Positions 15,517-24,666 of a stretch of DNA of 37,361 nucleotides are shown piece by piece. The stretch lies in assembly GCA_016293535.1 (NCBI GenBank), contig JAEDEB010000018.1, forward strand, positions 1-37,361, written 5' to 3'. Each line of letters opens with the position of its first letter. Position 1 is the first letter of the stretch. This DNA is from Bacteroidales bacterium. Its GTDB lineage: Bacteria > Bacteroidota > Bacteroidia > Bacteroidales > UBA932. The translations under genes and the position numbers were made by a program. Below the pieces are notes generated by a model, which worked only from the letters and a program-made list of their open reading frames with translations, was not told the origin of the DNA and did not search any database.

Positions 15517-16551
15517 ATGAGTAATATCAAAAAGGACCTCCTTTCCAGAGTAGGCGATCTCTCCCAGGTCTTCGGGGCGCGCGAATCCAGAATCTGCAGC
15601 GGACCCGGCACAGGCGTTCGCCAGATTGAAGTCAGAAACGGACGTATGTCATTCACCGTGCTGCCTGACAGGGCCATGGACATTGCAGAACTTTCGTACG
15701 CCGGCGTGAATCTCAGTTATATGAGCAAGACAGGCATAGCGGATTCCCGTTTCAACTCCGACGACCGCCATTTCTTCCGTACCTTCCACGCGGGCCTGAT
15801 GACGACCTGCGGCTTGCGCAACGTCGGAAGCCCGGTCGAGGATTCGGGTGAATATTTCGGAATCCACGGGCGCATTTCAAACATACCGGCCTCGGAAGTT
15901 TCCGTGGTCACTTCCTTCGAGGATGACGGGACTCCGGTCATGAATATCAGCGGTACTGTGCGCGAGGCGGCTTTCTTCGGTGAGAATATTGTCCTGCGCA
16001 GAACTATTCGCACGCGTTACGGTTCCCCGAGAATCGAGGTTTTCAACACCGTCGAGAATGAAGGATTCCGCGATGAGATACTGATGTTCCTGCTGCATTG
16101 CAATGTCGGCTATCCTCTGCTTGATGCATGCACCCGCTTCATCGCTCCTGCCGTAAGCACCGAGCCACGCGATGAGGATGCCCGCGCCGGTGCGGACAGG
16201 TGGACCTATATGGATGCGCCGACTCCGGAGTACAGGGAACAGGTATTCTATCATACCCTTCCCGAGGCTTCAGACGTGCGGGTGGGTTTTGTCAATCCTT
16301 CCCTTGCCCTTGGACTCTGCCTGAGCTACAATACCGCAGATTTCCCTCTTCTTGGAGAGTGGAAGCAGATGGGACAGGGAGAGTATGTGGCGGCGATGGA
16401 GCCTTCCAACTGCTATGTAGGAGGCCGTCTGGATCCACGAAATGCGGGCCGTCTCACCGTCCTCGCGCCTTTCAGCTCAAGACATTTCGACGTATGTTTC
16501 GATGTCCTGGAGGGTGCTGAGGCAATGAAGCTTATCTCCGGAATCAGCTAG
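15517..16551 (+). CDS. DUF4432-type aldose 1-epimerase-like protein
   Basis: The 344-aa product resembles DUF4432 proteins of the galactose mutarotase-like superfamily, which act on sugar anomers. Visible family features are TVLPDRAMDI near residue 55, the central HAGLMTTCGLRNVG and EYFGIHGRISN with a conserved His, and the late EPSNCYVGGR. No signal peptide is present, so it is cytoplasmic. It follows lacI with 13 bp between and ends before a strong terminator, so lacI-DUF4432 form a two-gene operon. A role in interconverting ribose anomers before ribokinase is plausible but unproven. The ATG at 15517 is preferred to a GTG at 15490 that overlaps lacI. Confidence 0.8.
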   Translation: MSNIKKDLLSRVGDLSQVFGARESRICSGPGTGVRQIEVRNGRMSFTVLPDRAMDIAELSYAGVNLSYMSKTGIADSRFNSDDRHFFRTFHAGLMTTCGLRNVGSPVEDSGEYFGIHGRISNIPASEVSVVTSFEDDGTPVMNISGTVREAAFFGENIVLRRTIRTRYGSPRIEVFNTVENEGFRDEILMFLLHCNVGYPLLDACTRFIAPAVSTEPRDEDARAGADRWTYMDAPTPEYREQVFYHTLPEASDVRVGFVNPSLALGLCLSYNTADFPLLGEWKQMGQGEYVAAMEPSNCYVGGRLDPRNAGRLTVLAPFSSRHFDVCFDVLEGAEAMKLISGIS

Positions 16552-16573
16552 CCGGGTATGCGCAAATGTGCGC

Positions 16574-16615
16574 AAAAAATCCGGAACTTTTCGCAAGGAA
16601 GTTCCGGATTTTTTT
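16574..16615. terminator. Strong bidirectional-type terminator after DUF4432
   Basis: A 16-bp perfect stem, ATCCGGAACTT with its complement plus six A-T pairs (16574-16589 with 16599-16614), ends in a run of seven T residues. It separates the lacI-DUF4432 operon from the SusCD operon. Confidence 0.92.
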
Positions 16616-16636
16616 GTGGATAATTTGGGCGAACAA

Positions 16637-16665
16637 TTGCCAGCGGTGTATTTTAGTTACTTTTG
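16637..16665 (+). promoter_or_regulatory. Promoter of the SusCD operon
   Basis: TTG at 16637-16639 and TACTTTTG at 16658-16665 are 18 nt apart, a good match to the Bacteroides promoter. Transcription would start near 16672, inside operator 2. Confidence 0.7.
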
Positions 16666-16671
16666 TAAACC

Positions 16672-16691
16672 TGCGCAATCGTTATCGCACA
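16672..16691. promoter_or_regulatory. LacI-type operator 2 (SusCD operon)
   Basis: TGCGCAATCGTTATCGCACA is an imperfect palindrome whose core GCGCAATCGTTATCGC matches operator 1 at 13 of 16 positions. It begins 6 nt after the -7 box, at the expected transcription start, a position suited to repression. Confidence 0.6.
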
Positions 16692-16709
16692 CTCAAAAAT
16701 TCTCGTAAC

Positions 16710-17738
16710 ATGAAGTGCATTAATTACTTGCAAAAGCTTTTACTCCTTTTTCCGCTGGCTGTGCTGTCCTGCTCGACGGACAACGGAGTCCTGATAGTGC
16801 CGGAGGTGAAGTATGAACTGAGCGGCGGTGCCGGACATTATGATTATGCCCCGAGTTTCATACGGGATGAGTATGGTATCATCTACGGTTTCCTTTGTGA
16901 GAACAGGGACCCTTTCAAGATTGTGGACTATATATATCTTTACAAGGGTATACCTACGGAAAACGGCTATGATTGGCAGCCGGGCACGCAGATAATCGCC
17001 CCATCCGATACGGGATGGGACAACTGTCATATCTGCGACCCTGACGTACGTGAATTCCGTACTGTGTGGAAGGGAGAGACATACGACTGGATTATGACTT
17101 ATCTCGGGGTGGATCAGTGGGATTGCTGCCACAATCAGATAGGTCTGGCGGTGTCCAAATGCATAGAGGGACCATATATAAAGTACGACGGAAACCCGAT
17201 AGTGCCATATGAGGGCCGCGACAAATGGGGAACCGGACAGAGCACTACCATAGTGAAGAACGATTCCACGATTGTACTCTATTACCATTCAACGACTGAA
17301 AACGGCCCTTACTGCCGGAGGGAAATCATACTCAACGACCTTGACAATATCCGTCTGGGAGAGGAGGAATCTGTTCCTCATCTGTCCCCAAACTCGTATC
17401 CTATGTACTCCGGCGACCGTATATATATGGTATCGGAAATGAGGTCTCCCGAGTATGACAGAACCAGGATTCCAACCTGGGTGGGTGACCATTGCAGGGT
17501 GGCGTGGATGCCTATTGACGGGGATATGCTTTCGGAAGAGGATCCGTGGACTGTGATTGGTGACATCACTCCGGAACTGTCCGGTTTTCCGAGGAATCAT
17601 AATCCCGGTTTTCTGACTGATACCAGGGGCTATATGCCGGATGACGACAGGATTGTGGTATACTTCACGCCTGCTGTGACAGGCGAGGACTGGCTCTGGT
17701 CCTATGATCTGTACTCGGCAACGTTTGATCTGAAATAA
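16710..17738 (+). CDS. Predicted beta-propeller glycosidase-like lipoprotein 1
   Basis: This 342-aa protein has a lipoprotein signal ending VLSC (Cys21). The mature part has repeated beta-rich segments with acidic motifs typical of five-bladed furanosidase-like propellers (GH43/GH32-like): HICDPDVREF, MTYLGVDQWDCC, GNPIVPY, KWGTGQST and PRNHNPGFL. It shares these motifs with the gene at 24663, so the two are paralogues. It is first in the SusCD operon, right after operator 2. A glycoside hydrolase or riboside-binding role fits the locus (a rus locus contains a predicted GH), but no catalytic residues can be assigned. The ATG at 16710 is chosen because it starts the signal peptide; longer frames run into the terminator. 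Confidence 0.7.
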   Translation: MKCINYLQKLLLLFPLAVLSCSTDNGVLIVPEVKYELSGGAGHYDYAPSFIRDEYGIIYGFLCENRDPFKIVDYIYLYKGIPTENGYDWQPGTQIIAPSDTGWDNCHICDPDVREFRTVWKGETYDWIMTYLGVDQWDCCHNQIGLAVSKCIEGPYIKYDGNPIVPYEGRDKWGTGQSTTIVKNDSTIVLYYHSTTENGPYCRREIILNDLDNIRLGEEESVPHLSPNSYPMYSGDRIYMVSEMRSPEYDRTRIPTWVGDHCRVAWMPIDGDMLSEEDPWTVIGDITPELSGFPRNHNPGFLTDTRGYMPDDDRIVVYFTPAVTGEDWLWSYDLYSATFDLK

Positions 17739-17783
17739 TTGCAGATTTTTGTCTGTTATAATCACAAAAACACTGATAACCAT

Positions 17784-20777
17784 ATGTTCAAGAAAGTTTT
17801 GACTATGATTCTGCCACTGCTTCTGTCGGTGGGTATCTTTGCCCAGACAAGAGTGGCCGGCACGGTTGCAGATTCCGGGGGTGAGCCCCTTGCAGGTGTT
17901 GCTGTTTTCACGCAGGTCGGTGCCTCGACTGTAAGTGCGCTGACTGACGAGGACGGTAATTTCTCTATTGAAGTGCCAGAAGGTTCGGTGCTTACTTTCA
18001 GTATGATGGGTTTTGCAACCCGTCTCGTCGCCGCATCGGAAAAGATGAACGTGGTGTTGGATGAGGAAAGGAACGTGCTCGACGAATCCGTCGTCATAGG
18101 TTACGGTACTGTCAAGAAGAAGGACCTGCTCGGCTCTGTTTCCACGGTACGTGAACAGTCTCTCCAGGACAGAAAGTCCGGTGGTGTCATCCAGTCAATG
18201 CAGGGACTCGTCTCGGGAGTCAACATTACCTCCAGCGGTCAGCCAGGCTCCAATGCCGCCATCAAGATACGCGGTATCGGCTCCTTTACCGGAAACTCTC
18301 CACTTTTCATCGTTGACGGCTCATACGGCGGCAGCGAACTCGGTCTTAACGTGGAGGACATAGAGTCCATCCAGGTGCTGAAGGATGCATCCTCCGCTGC
18401 AATATACGGTTCACGTGCGGCCAGCGGCGTTGTCATCATCACCACCAAGAAGGGAAAGGCAGGAGACCTCAAGGTAAAGTTCGACGCTGGCGTGCAGGTC
18501 TACTGGCTTCCTCGCTACGACCTTATGAATGCCGAGACATACAGGCAGTATGACGACATGGCCTACCAGAATGCCATACTCTCGGGTGTCAGCGGCGTGA
18601 AGGGACTGCAGAACCATTACGACGCAGATACGGATTGGCAGGGAGAGATGCTCAGCACTGCAGCCATCCAGAATTACAATATTTCCCTTTCCGGAGGAAG
18701 CAAGTCGGTGAACTATTACGCTTCCGTCAACTACAAGGATGACAACGGAGCTCTCAAATACTCCGGGTTCAAGCAGGTGGGATTCCGCGTGAACACTTCC
18801 GGCCGCAAAGGCATCTTCGAGTATGGGGAGAATTTCTTCTTCACAAAATCGTGGACCAGCAATCTGACGGGAAACCCTTGGGCCAACTTCATCGTGATGC
18901 CTCCGACTGTTCCGGTATATGATGAATCAAATCCGGGCGGATTCGGTTATGGTAATCCGGACAGGGCAAATACATACGGACTCAATCCAATAGCCCAGAA
19001 CGAACTCTACCACAGCGACAATGCCCAGCAGTATCTTTACGGGGATATCTACGGCAAGGTGGATTTCATACGCGACATCTTCTATGCGAAGCTGAACTTC
19101 TCATACAAGAATTACTTCGGGGAAACCTCTACCCTCAGGAAGAAGGGAAACTGGACCATGGGACAGGGTGACGATGCAGCTTACATAGGCTATCAGACGG
19201 CCAAGCACGATAGGATACTCGTGGAGCCTACCCTCAACTATGCGCAGACAATCAGGAACCACGAAATAAGTGCAGTGGCAGGTTTCTCCTATGATGTTTT
19301 CCACGAAGAGTACCGTGGCGAGACCAAACTTGACCCGCTCGTGGTTGGAGACAAGTACATCACATCCTTCAACTCTGCGACCGGAACCCAGACATGTACC
19401 GGAAGTTATGTCGAGTATAACCTGATGTCATATTTCGCCCGTGTCAACTACTCCTATGGTGACAGATACCTTGTCCAGCTGACCGCGCGCAGGGACGGAA
19501 CGTCACGACTTCCGAAGGCTACCCGCTGGTCCAGCTTCGGCTCAGCATCCATAGGTTGGCGTATCAGCAAGGAGAAATTCTTCAATGTAAGCTGGATAGA
19601 TGACCTGAAGATAAGGGCGAACTACGGAACGCTTGGAAACACCAACATAGGAGCCTGGGACTATCAGGCTACCATCAACACTGCTCCGAGGGCGATTATG
19701 TACGGTGATGAGAAGGTCATAGGAATGACCCAGTCCAACCTCACCAATAATGATCTCGTATGGGAAAGGAAGACAACTGCAAACGTGGGTGTGGACTTCT
19801 CTGCCCTGGGCACAAGGCTCACTGCCTCCGCGGAGTATTATTATTCGAAGAGTTCGGATCTCCTCCTTTCTCTGCCGGTATTGATGACGACGGGAAATGA
19901 AGGCGGCGCTCCGACCGTGAATGCCGGTTCCCTCCGCAATACGGGCGTCGAGATCGAAGTCGGATGGCACGATACCGTGGGCGACTTCTCCTATGCGGTG
20001 AACGGGAATATCTCCACCTGCAGCAACAGGGTTCTCGATCTGGGCTATTCCCAGACGGTATATTACACCTCTTTGTCAAAATCCGAGATTGGAAAGCCTC
20101 TGGGAATGTGGTATCTCTACAAGACTCTGGGAATATTCCAAAGTTCCAAGGATGTTAAGAATCACGTGAATTCTGAGGGCAAGATAATCCAGCCTGACGC
20201 AAAGCCGGGAGACATCATCTACGATGACTACAACGATGACGGACAGATCACTTCAGAGGACCGCCAGATTGTGGGAAGCCCTTGGGCGAAGTTATACGCA
20301 GGTCTCAACATAAGCCTTGGATACAAGGGCCTCGATCTCAATATTTCAGGTTACGGACGTTTCGGTCAGATGGTTTATAACGGAGCGAGGGCCACTGCGG
20401 CGGACTTCTCAACGAACCAGAACAACTTCAACGACTATGCTCCATGGACTGTCGACAATCCTTCCACAACCACTCCGAGGGCTCTCTACGGAGATACCAG
20501 GAATACAAGGGGCGACCAGGACAGGTGGCTTGAGAATGGTTCATTCTGGCGTTTCAGCGACATCACGCTCGGCTACAGCATACCGTCGAGGATTCTGGCC
20601 AAAGCCAAGATAGAGGCGGTAAGATTTTCTGTAACTGCCAAGAATCTCGTGACCTTTACCAAGTATTCGGGACTTGATCCTGAGTTCGCAGACAGCGGTA
20701 TCTATACCATAGGCTACGACGGATGCTCATTCCCGAATCCGCGGTCAGTACAGTTTGCACTTTCATTCACCTTCTAG
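17784..20777 (+). CDS. SusC/RagA-family TonB-dependent transporter
   Basis: This 997-aa outer-membrane transporter has a signal peptide ending VGIFAQ, a carboxypeptidase-regulatory-like beta domain (VAGTVADSGGEPLAGVAV), the linking VIGYGTVKKKDLLGSVS, a plug domain (IKIRGIGSF, LFIVDGSYGG, IESIQVLKDASSAAIYGSRA) and a long barrel ending in the aromatic FALSFTF. No STN signalling domain is present, so an anti-sigma partner is not expected. It forms the channel of the SusCD pair with the gene 13 bp downstream, importing the locus's substrate, probably a nucleoside or riboside. The in-frame start at 17739 is rejected because the signal peptide begins at 17784. Confidence 0.96.
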   Translation: MFKKVLTMILPLLLSVGIFAQTRVAGTVADSGGEPLAGVAVFTQVGASTVSALTDEDGNFSIEVPEGSVLTFSMMGFATRLVAASEKMNVVLDEERNVLDESVVIGYGTVKKKDLLGSVSTVREQSLQDRKSGGVIQSMQGLVSGVNITSSGQPGSNAAIKIRGIGSFTGNSPLFIVDGSYGGSELGLNVEDIESIQVLKDASSAAIYGSRAASGVVIITTKKGKAGDLKVKFDAGVQVYWLPRYDLMNAETYRQYDDMAYQNAILSGVSGVKGLQNHYDADTDWQGEMLSTAAIQNYNISLSGGSKSVNYYASVNYKDDNGALKYSGFKQVGFRVNTSGRKGIFEYGENFFFTKSWTSNLTGNPWANFIVMPPTVPVYDESNPGGFGYGNPDRANTYGLNPIAQNELYHSDNAQQYLYGDIYGKVDFIRDIFYAKLNFSYKNYFGETSTLRKKGNWTMGQGDDAAYIGYQTAKHDRILVEPTLNYAQTIRNHEISAVAGFSYDVFHEEYRGETKLDPLVVGDKYITSFNSATGTQTCTGSYVEYNLMSYFARVNYSYGDRYLVQLTARRDGTSRLPKATRWSSFGSASIGWRISKEKFFNVSWIDDLKIRANYGTLGNTNIGAWDYQATINTAPRAIMYGDEKVIGMTQSNLTNNDLVWERKTTANVGVDFSALGTRLTASAEYYYSKSSDLLLSLPVLMTTGNEGGAPTVNAGSLRNTGVEIEVGWHDTVGDFSYAVNGNISTCSNRVLDLGYSQTVYYTSLSKSEIGKPLGMWYLYKTLGIFQSSKDVKNHVNSEGKIIQPDAKPGDIIYDDYNDDGQITSEDRQIVGSPWAKLYAGLNISLGYKGLDLNISGYGRFGQMVYNGARATAADFSTNQNNFNDYAPWTVDNPSTTTPRALYGDTRNTRGDQDRWLENGSFWRFSDITLGYSIPSRILAKAKIEAVRFSVTAKNLVTFTKYSGLDPEFADSGIYTIGYDGCSFPNPRSVQFALSFTF

Positions 20778-20790
20778 AATCATTTGAACT

Positions 20791-22386
20791 ATGAAACGTT
20801 TTTTGAAAATATCGCTTGCAGCCGTTGCGGCTCTCAGCCTGAGTTCCTGCGGCGCTCTTGATATTCAGAATGAGAACGGTCTTTCCACCGGAATGTTCTG
20901 GAAGTCACAGGATGACATCAATTCGGGTCTTAACGCAGTATACGGGATGTTCTATCGCCAGGGTACGTGGACCCGTAACATCTATACCCAGCTCAACGGT
21001 ATGGCCGACGACGGTGTCAGCTATGCAGGCTGGACGGAATTGAACGAGTGGACAAAGTTCAACTATACGAACTACAATTTCGCCGAGGGTCAGACCAAGA
21101 TGTGGAGGGAGCACTGGACCGCAGTCAACAGGGCGAACCAGGTCCTCGACAATATCGACAACCCTGAGATTACCTATGACAGTGAGGAGTACAAGCTCGA
21201 TCTGAAGGCCCAGGCTCTATGGCTCCGTTCTTTCTACTATTTCTATATGGTTGCCCTCTGGGACAATGTCCCGCTGATTCTTCACACTTCTTCCGCAGCA
21301 GACAAACCTGCAAATTCGAAGAATCCTGAAGATCAGGTAAACATAGTCTTCACCCAGATCGAGGAGGACCTCAGCTGGGCGGCAGAGCATCTGCCTCTGA
21401 CAAGGGAGAAGGAAGTTGCCCGCCCTACAAGAGGAGCGGCGTACGGACTTCTTGCCAAGGTCTATATGCAGCACAAAAAATGGGACAAGGCGGCAGAGTG
21501 CCTCGAATGGATTGTGGATGGAGAGGGAAAGAGTCTCTATTCTCTCCAGAAGAACTGGGCGGACAACTTCAGCAACAAGACCGAAGACAACTCCGAGTCC
21601 CTTTATGAGATACAGTTCTCCTTGTGCAACTATGTCGGCTTCGACCAGACCGACAACTATCTTGACGCCAATGCGCAGTTGGGTACCCAGATCGAGGTGA
21701 ACCAGTCACCGAAGGGTACGGGATGGAACAATGTCGAAGCCAACAGGTGGGTGGTCGAGTATTTCAAGAGGGAAAAGACTACTGAGGGGAAGAACGATCC
21801 GCGTCTGTATTATACCTGCTGGTATGCCGAGGCGGAGGCCGATTTCCCGGAGTTTCCTGACCACCTGATGTATCAGAAGAAATGGTCCGATTACAAATAC
21901 TCGACTTATGACAACAAGAGGGTGTTCATCAAGAAGTATTCTACCGATGCCTATCCTCTCTACTACTGGAACGACAATAACTTCAGGTCTCTGCGCCTTG
22001 CCGACATGCTTCTGCTCTATGCAGAATGTATCAACGAGATGGAGAAAGGACCGACCGCCAAGGCGGTGCAGTGCCTCGATGCTGTCCGCACGAGGGTTGG
22101 CTTGCCTGCCATTGCTTCCAGCACTTATTATGACGGCGCGAAGATCACCTCAGACTATGATGCGTTCAAGGAGCACATCAAGATTGAGAGGGCTCTCGAA
22201 CTGGCTTTCGAATGCGTCAGATGGATAGACCTCAAACGTTGGGGATTCACGGAGGAAACTGTTGCCGAGATGGCTTCCAGAGACGAGGATTATACTCATT
22301 TCGTACTCGGAAGACACGAAAGGCTTCCTCTGCCTCAAAAGGACTGTGACAACAATCCAGAACTGAACCAGAATCCGAATTATTGA
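20791..22386 (+). CDS. SusD/RagB-family nutrient-binding lipoprotein
   Basis: This 531-aa surface lipoprotein (LSSC, Cys20) caps the SusC channel and delivers substrate. SusD features include the early FWKSQDDINSGLNAVYG, the TPR-like helices around KAQALWLRSFYYFYM and RGAAYGLLAKVYMQ, the FRSLRLADMLLLYAECINE segment and the C-terminal ERALELAFECVRWIDLKRWG. It follows susC by 13 bp. Substrate specificity cannot be read from the sequence. Confidence 0.96.
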   Translation: MKRFLKISLAAVAALSLSSCGALDIQNENGLSTGMFWKSQDDINSGLNAVYGMFYRQGTWTRNIYTQLNGMADDGVSYAGWTELNEWTKFNYTNYNFAEGQTKMWREHWTAVNRANQVLDNIDNPEITYDSEEYKLDLKAQALWLRSFYYFYMVALWDNVPLILHTSSAADKPANSKNPEDQVNIVFTQIEEDLSWAAEHLPLTREKEVARPTRGAAYGLLAKVYMQHKKWDKAAECLEWIVDGEGKSLYSLQKNWADNFSNKTEDNSESLYEIQFSLCNYVGFDQTDNYLDANAQLGTQIEVNQSPKGTGWNNVEANRWVVEYFKREKTTEGKNDPRLYYTCWYAEAEADFPEFPDHLMYQKKWSDYKYSTYDNKRVFIKKYSTDAYPLYYWNDNNFRSLRLADMLLLYAECINEMEKGPTAKAVQCLDAVRTRVGLPAIASSTYYDGAKITSDYDAFKEHIKIERALELAFECVRWIDLKRWGFTEETVAEMASRDEDYTHFVLGRHERLPLPQKDCDNNPELNQNPNY

Positions 22387-22424
22387 TAATTTCACAAATA
22401 CATAACAACCAATCAAAAGTCATT

Positions 22425-23534
22425 ATGAAAAAGATTTTACTCTTTGCAAGCGCAGCTCTGCTCCTTGCCGTATCGTGTACTCCGGAGGACAAGCCGGATG
22501 TCAAGGACACTCTTGGTCTCTCTCCTGTAATATGCAATGTGGAAGCAACCGGCGGAGAGGTCGAGTTTTCGATCACCGGTAACTCTGCATGGACCGTGGA
22601 ACTCACTGAATGGTCAACAGAAGATACCGAGTGGTGCGTACCGAACGTAACTGAAGGCGAAGGCGCGTTCACCCTTAAGCTGACAGTTTCCCAGAACACC
22701 TCCATAACTGACGAGAGGTCAGTGGTCATCGAGGTTGCCAGCGAGACTAAGAGTCTTCAGGCTAGACTTACCCAGGGAACTCTCGAACTGGGCGAAGGTG
22801 AGGTCCTCATCACGGGACTTGACGGCAAGGGCCGTGTGTGGTCTGCATACAACCTCAAGGACAAGGGCGTTTTCGAGACTGACGTTCAGGCTGCAACCGC
22901 CGCTTTCCAGTTCAACCGCAGCAAGGCCTGGCCTTTCGACCCTTCCAAGAACAAAGGTGTCTTTAATGGTGGGGCTCCTGCTTCTGAAGGAATGGTTCCT
23001 GTTGACGGCTTTGTAGAAGCTTGCACTTCATACTCCGAGCCTCATCGCAAGTATTCGGAAGATGACCCTACCGCGCCAGTAGACGATGATGATGCATGGG
23101 ATGACGCCAACGATCCTTGTCCTGAGGGCTGGAGGGTTCCTACTACATGGGAAGTCATCCAGACTCTCGGTTATACTGATGCACCAGCAGGTTTCACCGA
23201 AGACCAGACGCACTTCAATGGAGTGAGAGTCGAGGCAGGACAGTTCGGGTTCAATGTACCGGGTTTCGTAATCGGTTTAGGCAAGGTGCTTCCTTCAGAT
23301 CTTACCCCTCAGAACATCACCGAAAAGGGAGGTCTCTTCTTCCCTCAGAGCGGTTGGATTAATTCAACTGGATATATCGACAGGGACTGGCTCATCTGCC
23401 TCTGGGGTGCTACCTCACACAACGACGGCATCGCAGGTCTCTACCTCTCCAACTGGACCGACTACTGCGACCACTGGGGCTGGGGTGACGGTCACAAGGA
23501 ATTTGCGACTATCGTGCGTTGCATAAAGAAATAA
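22425..23534 (+). CDS. BACON / FISUMP-like surface lipoprotein
   Basis: The 369-aa product has a lipoprotein signal (LAVSC, Cys18) and an N-terminal BACON-like beta domain (about 28-115; GNSAWTVELTEWS, ITDERSVVIEVAS). The C-terminal half resembles FISUMP-type domains (DPCPEGWRVPTTWEV, and a final FATIVRCIKK). It occupies the SusE/SGBP position after SusD, so a surface substrate-binding role is likely. No catalytic motif is evident. It is the last gene before a terminator, so it closes the first transcription unit of the locus. Confidence 0.75.
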   Translation: MKKILLFASAALLLAVSCTPEDKPDVKDTLGLSPVICNVEATGGEVEFSITGNSAWTVELTEWSTEDTEWCVPNVTEGEGAFTLKLTVSQNTSITDERSVVIEVASETKSLQARLTQGTLELGEGEVLITGLDGKGRVWSAYNLKDKGVFETDVQAATAAFQFNRSKAWPFDPSKNKGVFNGGAPASEGMVPVDGFVEACTSYSEPHRKYSEDDPTAPVDDDDAWDDANDPCPEGWRVPTTWEVIQTLGYTDAPAGFTEDQTHFNGVRVEAGQFGFNVPGFVIGLGKVLPSDLTPQNITEKGGLFFPQSGWINSTGYIDRDWLICLWGATSHNDGIAGLYLSNWTDYCDHWGWGDGHKEFATIVRCIKK

Positions 23535-23548
23535 CCTGAACCTTCATA

Positions 23549-23581
23549 GGGAGGGTGACCGGATTGTCCGGCCGCCCTCCC
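23549..23581 (+). terminator. Terminator after the SusCD unit
   Basis: GGGAGGG (23549-23555) pairs with CCCTCCC (23575-23581), continued by an inner CCGG/CCGG stem with one mismatch, loop ATTGT. The T-tail is short (TTATTTC), so termination may be partial and allow read-through to the nucleoside hydrolase. Confidence 0.7.
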
Positions 23582-23597
23582 TTATTTCATAATTCTT

Positions 23598-23617
23598 GGT
23601 TTCGTATTTGCGAAACC
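23598..23617. promoter_or_regulatory. Inverted repeat upstream of the nucleoside hydrolase
   Basis: GGTTTCG (23598-23604) and CGAAACC (23611-23617) are perfect 7-bp inverted arms around TATTTG. The CGTATTTG inside it is close to a TAnnTTTG -7 box, so this may be an operator-promoter for the second transcription unit. Confidence 0.4.
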
Positions 23618-23623
23618 TGAGTA

Positions 23624-23639
23624 AGTAATCTTCAAATAA
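23624..23639. repeat. Recurring intergenic element, copy C
   Basis: AGTAATCTTCAAATAA lies 13 nt before the nucleoside hydrolase ATG, in the same orientation relative to the gene as copy A before nif3. Confidence 0.6.
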
Positions 23640-23652
23640 TTAATTGCATCAA

Positions 23653-24666
23653 ATGAAGAAGTTACTGAGCGTGATGATGATTGCGGCCTTTCTTGCGACC
23701 GGCTGCTGCAATTCCTCGGACGAGCCTGTCAAGGTCATTCTTGAGACTGACCTTGGAAATGACGTGGATGACGCCCTCGCCCTCGGGCTCGCCTACAACT
23801 ACATCGATTCCGGAAAGATGGACCTGCTCGGAATATGCATCAACAAGGAAGGAACAGCTCCCGCCGAACTTGCAGACATTCTGAACTGCTATTATGGACA
23901 TCCGGAAATCCCCATTGGAGTAATCAGAAACGGCGCTTTCTGCGAAACCGATGCGATAAACTATGCGAAAGCCGTCGTGAATATGAGAAATGAGGACGGC
24001 AGTATGCCTTTCGAGCGTTCCATCACTGATTATGATGCGCTTCCGCAGGCACACGAACTATATAGAAAGATACTTTCAAGCCAGAAAGACCACTCAGTCG
24101 TGATAGTTTCCGTTGGTTTCTCCACCAATCTGCTGCGGCTCCTGGAAACGGAACCGGATGAGTATTCGCCTCTTTCCGGGCGGGAACTCGTGGAAAAGAA
24201 GGTGAAACTGCTTGTCACTATGGCAGGCGCGTTTGAAAATCCAGCCATTCACGAATACAATGTAGTCAAGGACATCCCTGCTGCAAAGGCGGTGTTCGAG
24301 CAATGGCCGACGCCGCTTGTCACGTCTCCTTTCGAACTCGGCATTCAGGCGCTTTATCCTGCGGCAAGCATCGAGAGCGATTTCGGCGAGGAACTCAATC
24401 CGATAGTCGAGGCATACAGATCATATCTGCCTATGCCTTATGACCGTCCGACCTGGGATCTTACCTCACTCCTGTATGCTGTCGAGGGTGGCGATATGTT
24501 CAATATCTCCGAAAACGGAACAATTGAAGTTACCCCTGAAGGTTCTACCATCTTTACTCCGAACCCGGACGGGGACCGAAGGTACCTCAGTGTTGATGCC
24601 AATCAGGCCCAGGCGATAGTTGAGCGTTTTGTTGAACTCATTCCGGCAGCCGGCAGAACAGAATGA
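23653..24666 (+). CDS. Nucleoside hydrolase-family lipoprotein (RusNH-like)
   Basis: This 337-aa protein has a lipoprotein signal (ATGC, Cys18) and the inosine/uridine-preferring nucleoside hydrolase metal site ETDLGNDVDDALAL (31-44; canonical form DTDxGxDDA). Later family features are VSVGFSTNLLRLL, VTMAGAF and HEYNVVKDIPAAK. It would split nucleosides into ribose and base outside the cytoplasm, matching rusNH of the Bacteroides ribose locus. In the C-terminal active-site loop I read DRPTWDLT, where classical enzymes have a catalytic His, so substrate range may differ. An in-frame TTG at 23644 is rejected. Its stop overlaps the next start (ATGA), so the three genes from here are one coupled unit. 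Confidence 0.88.
   Translation: MKKLLSVMMIAAFLATGCCNSSDEPVKVILETDLGNDVDDALALGLAYNYIDSGKMDLLGICINKEGTAPAELADILNCYYGHPEIPIGVIRNGAFCETDAINYAKAVVNMRNEDGSMPFERSITDYDALPQAHELYRKILSSQKDHSVVIVSVGFSTNLLRLLETEPDEYSPLSGRELVEKKVKLLVTMAGAFENPAIHEYNVVKDIPAAKAVFEQWPTPLVTSPFELGIQALYPAASIESDFGEELNPIVEAYRSYLPMPYDRPTWDLTSLLYAVEGGDMFNISENGTIEVTPEGSTIFTPNPDGDRRYLSVDANQAQAIVERFVELIPAAGRTE

Noticed and set aside
16559..16576. Direct repeat TGCGCAAA twice, 10 bp apart, considered as a third LacI operator
   Set aside because: It lacks the palindromic central CG and lies before the terminator, not at a promoter.
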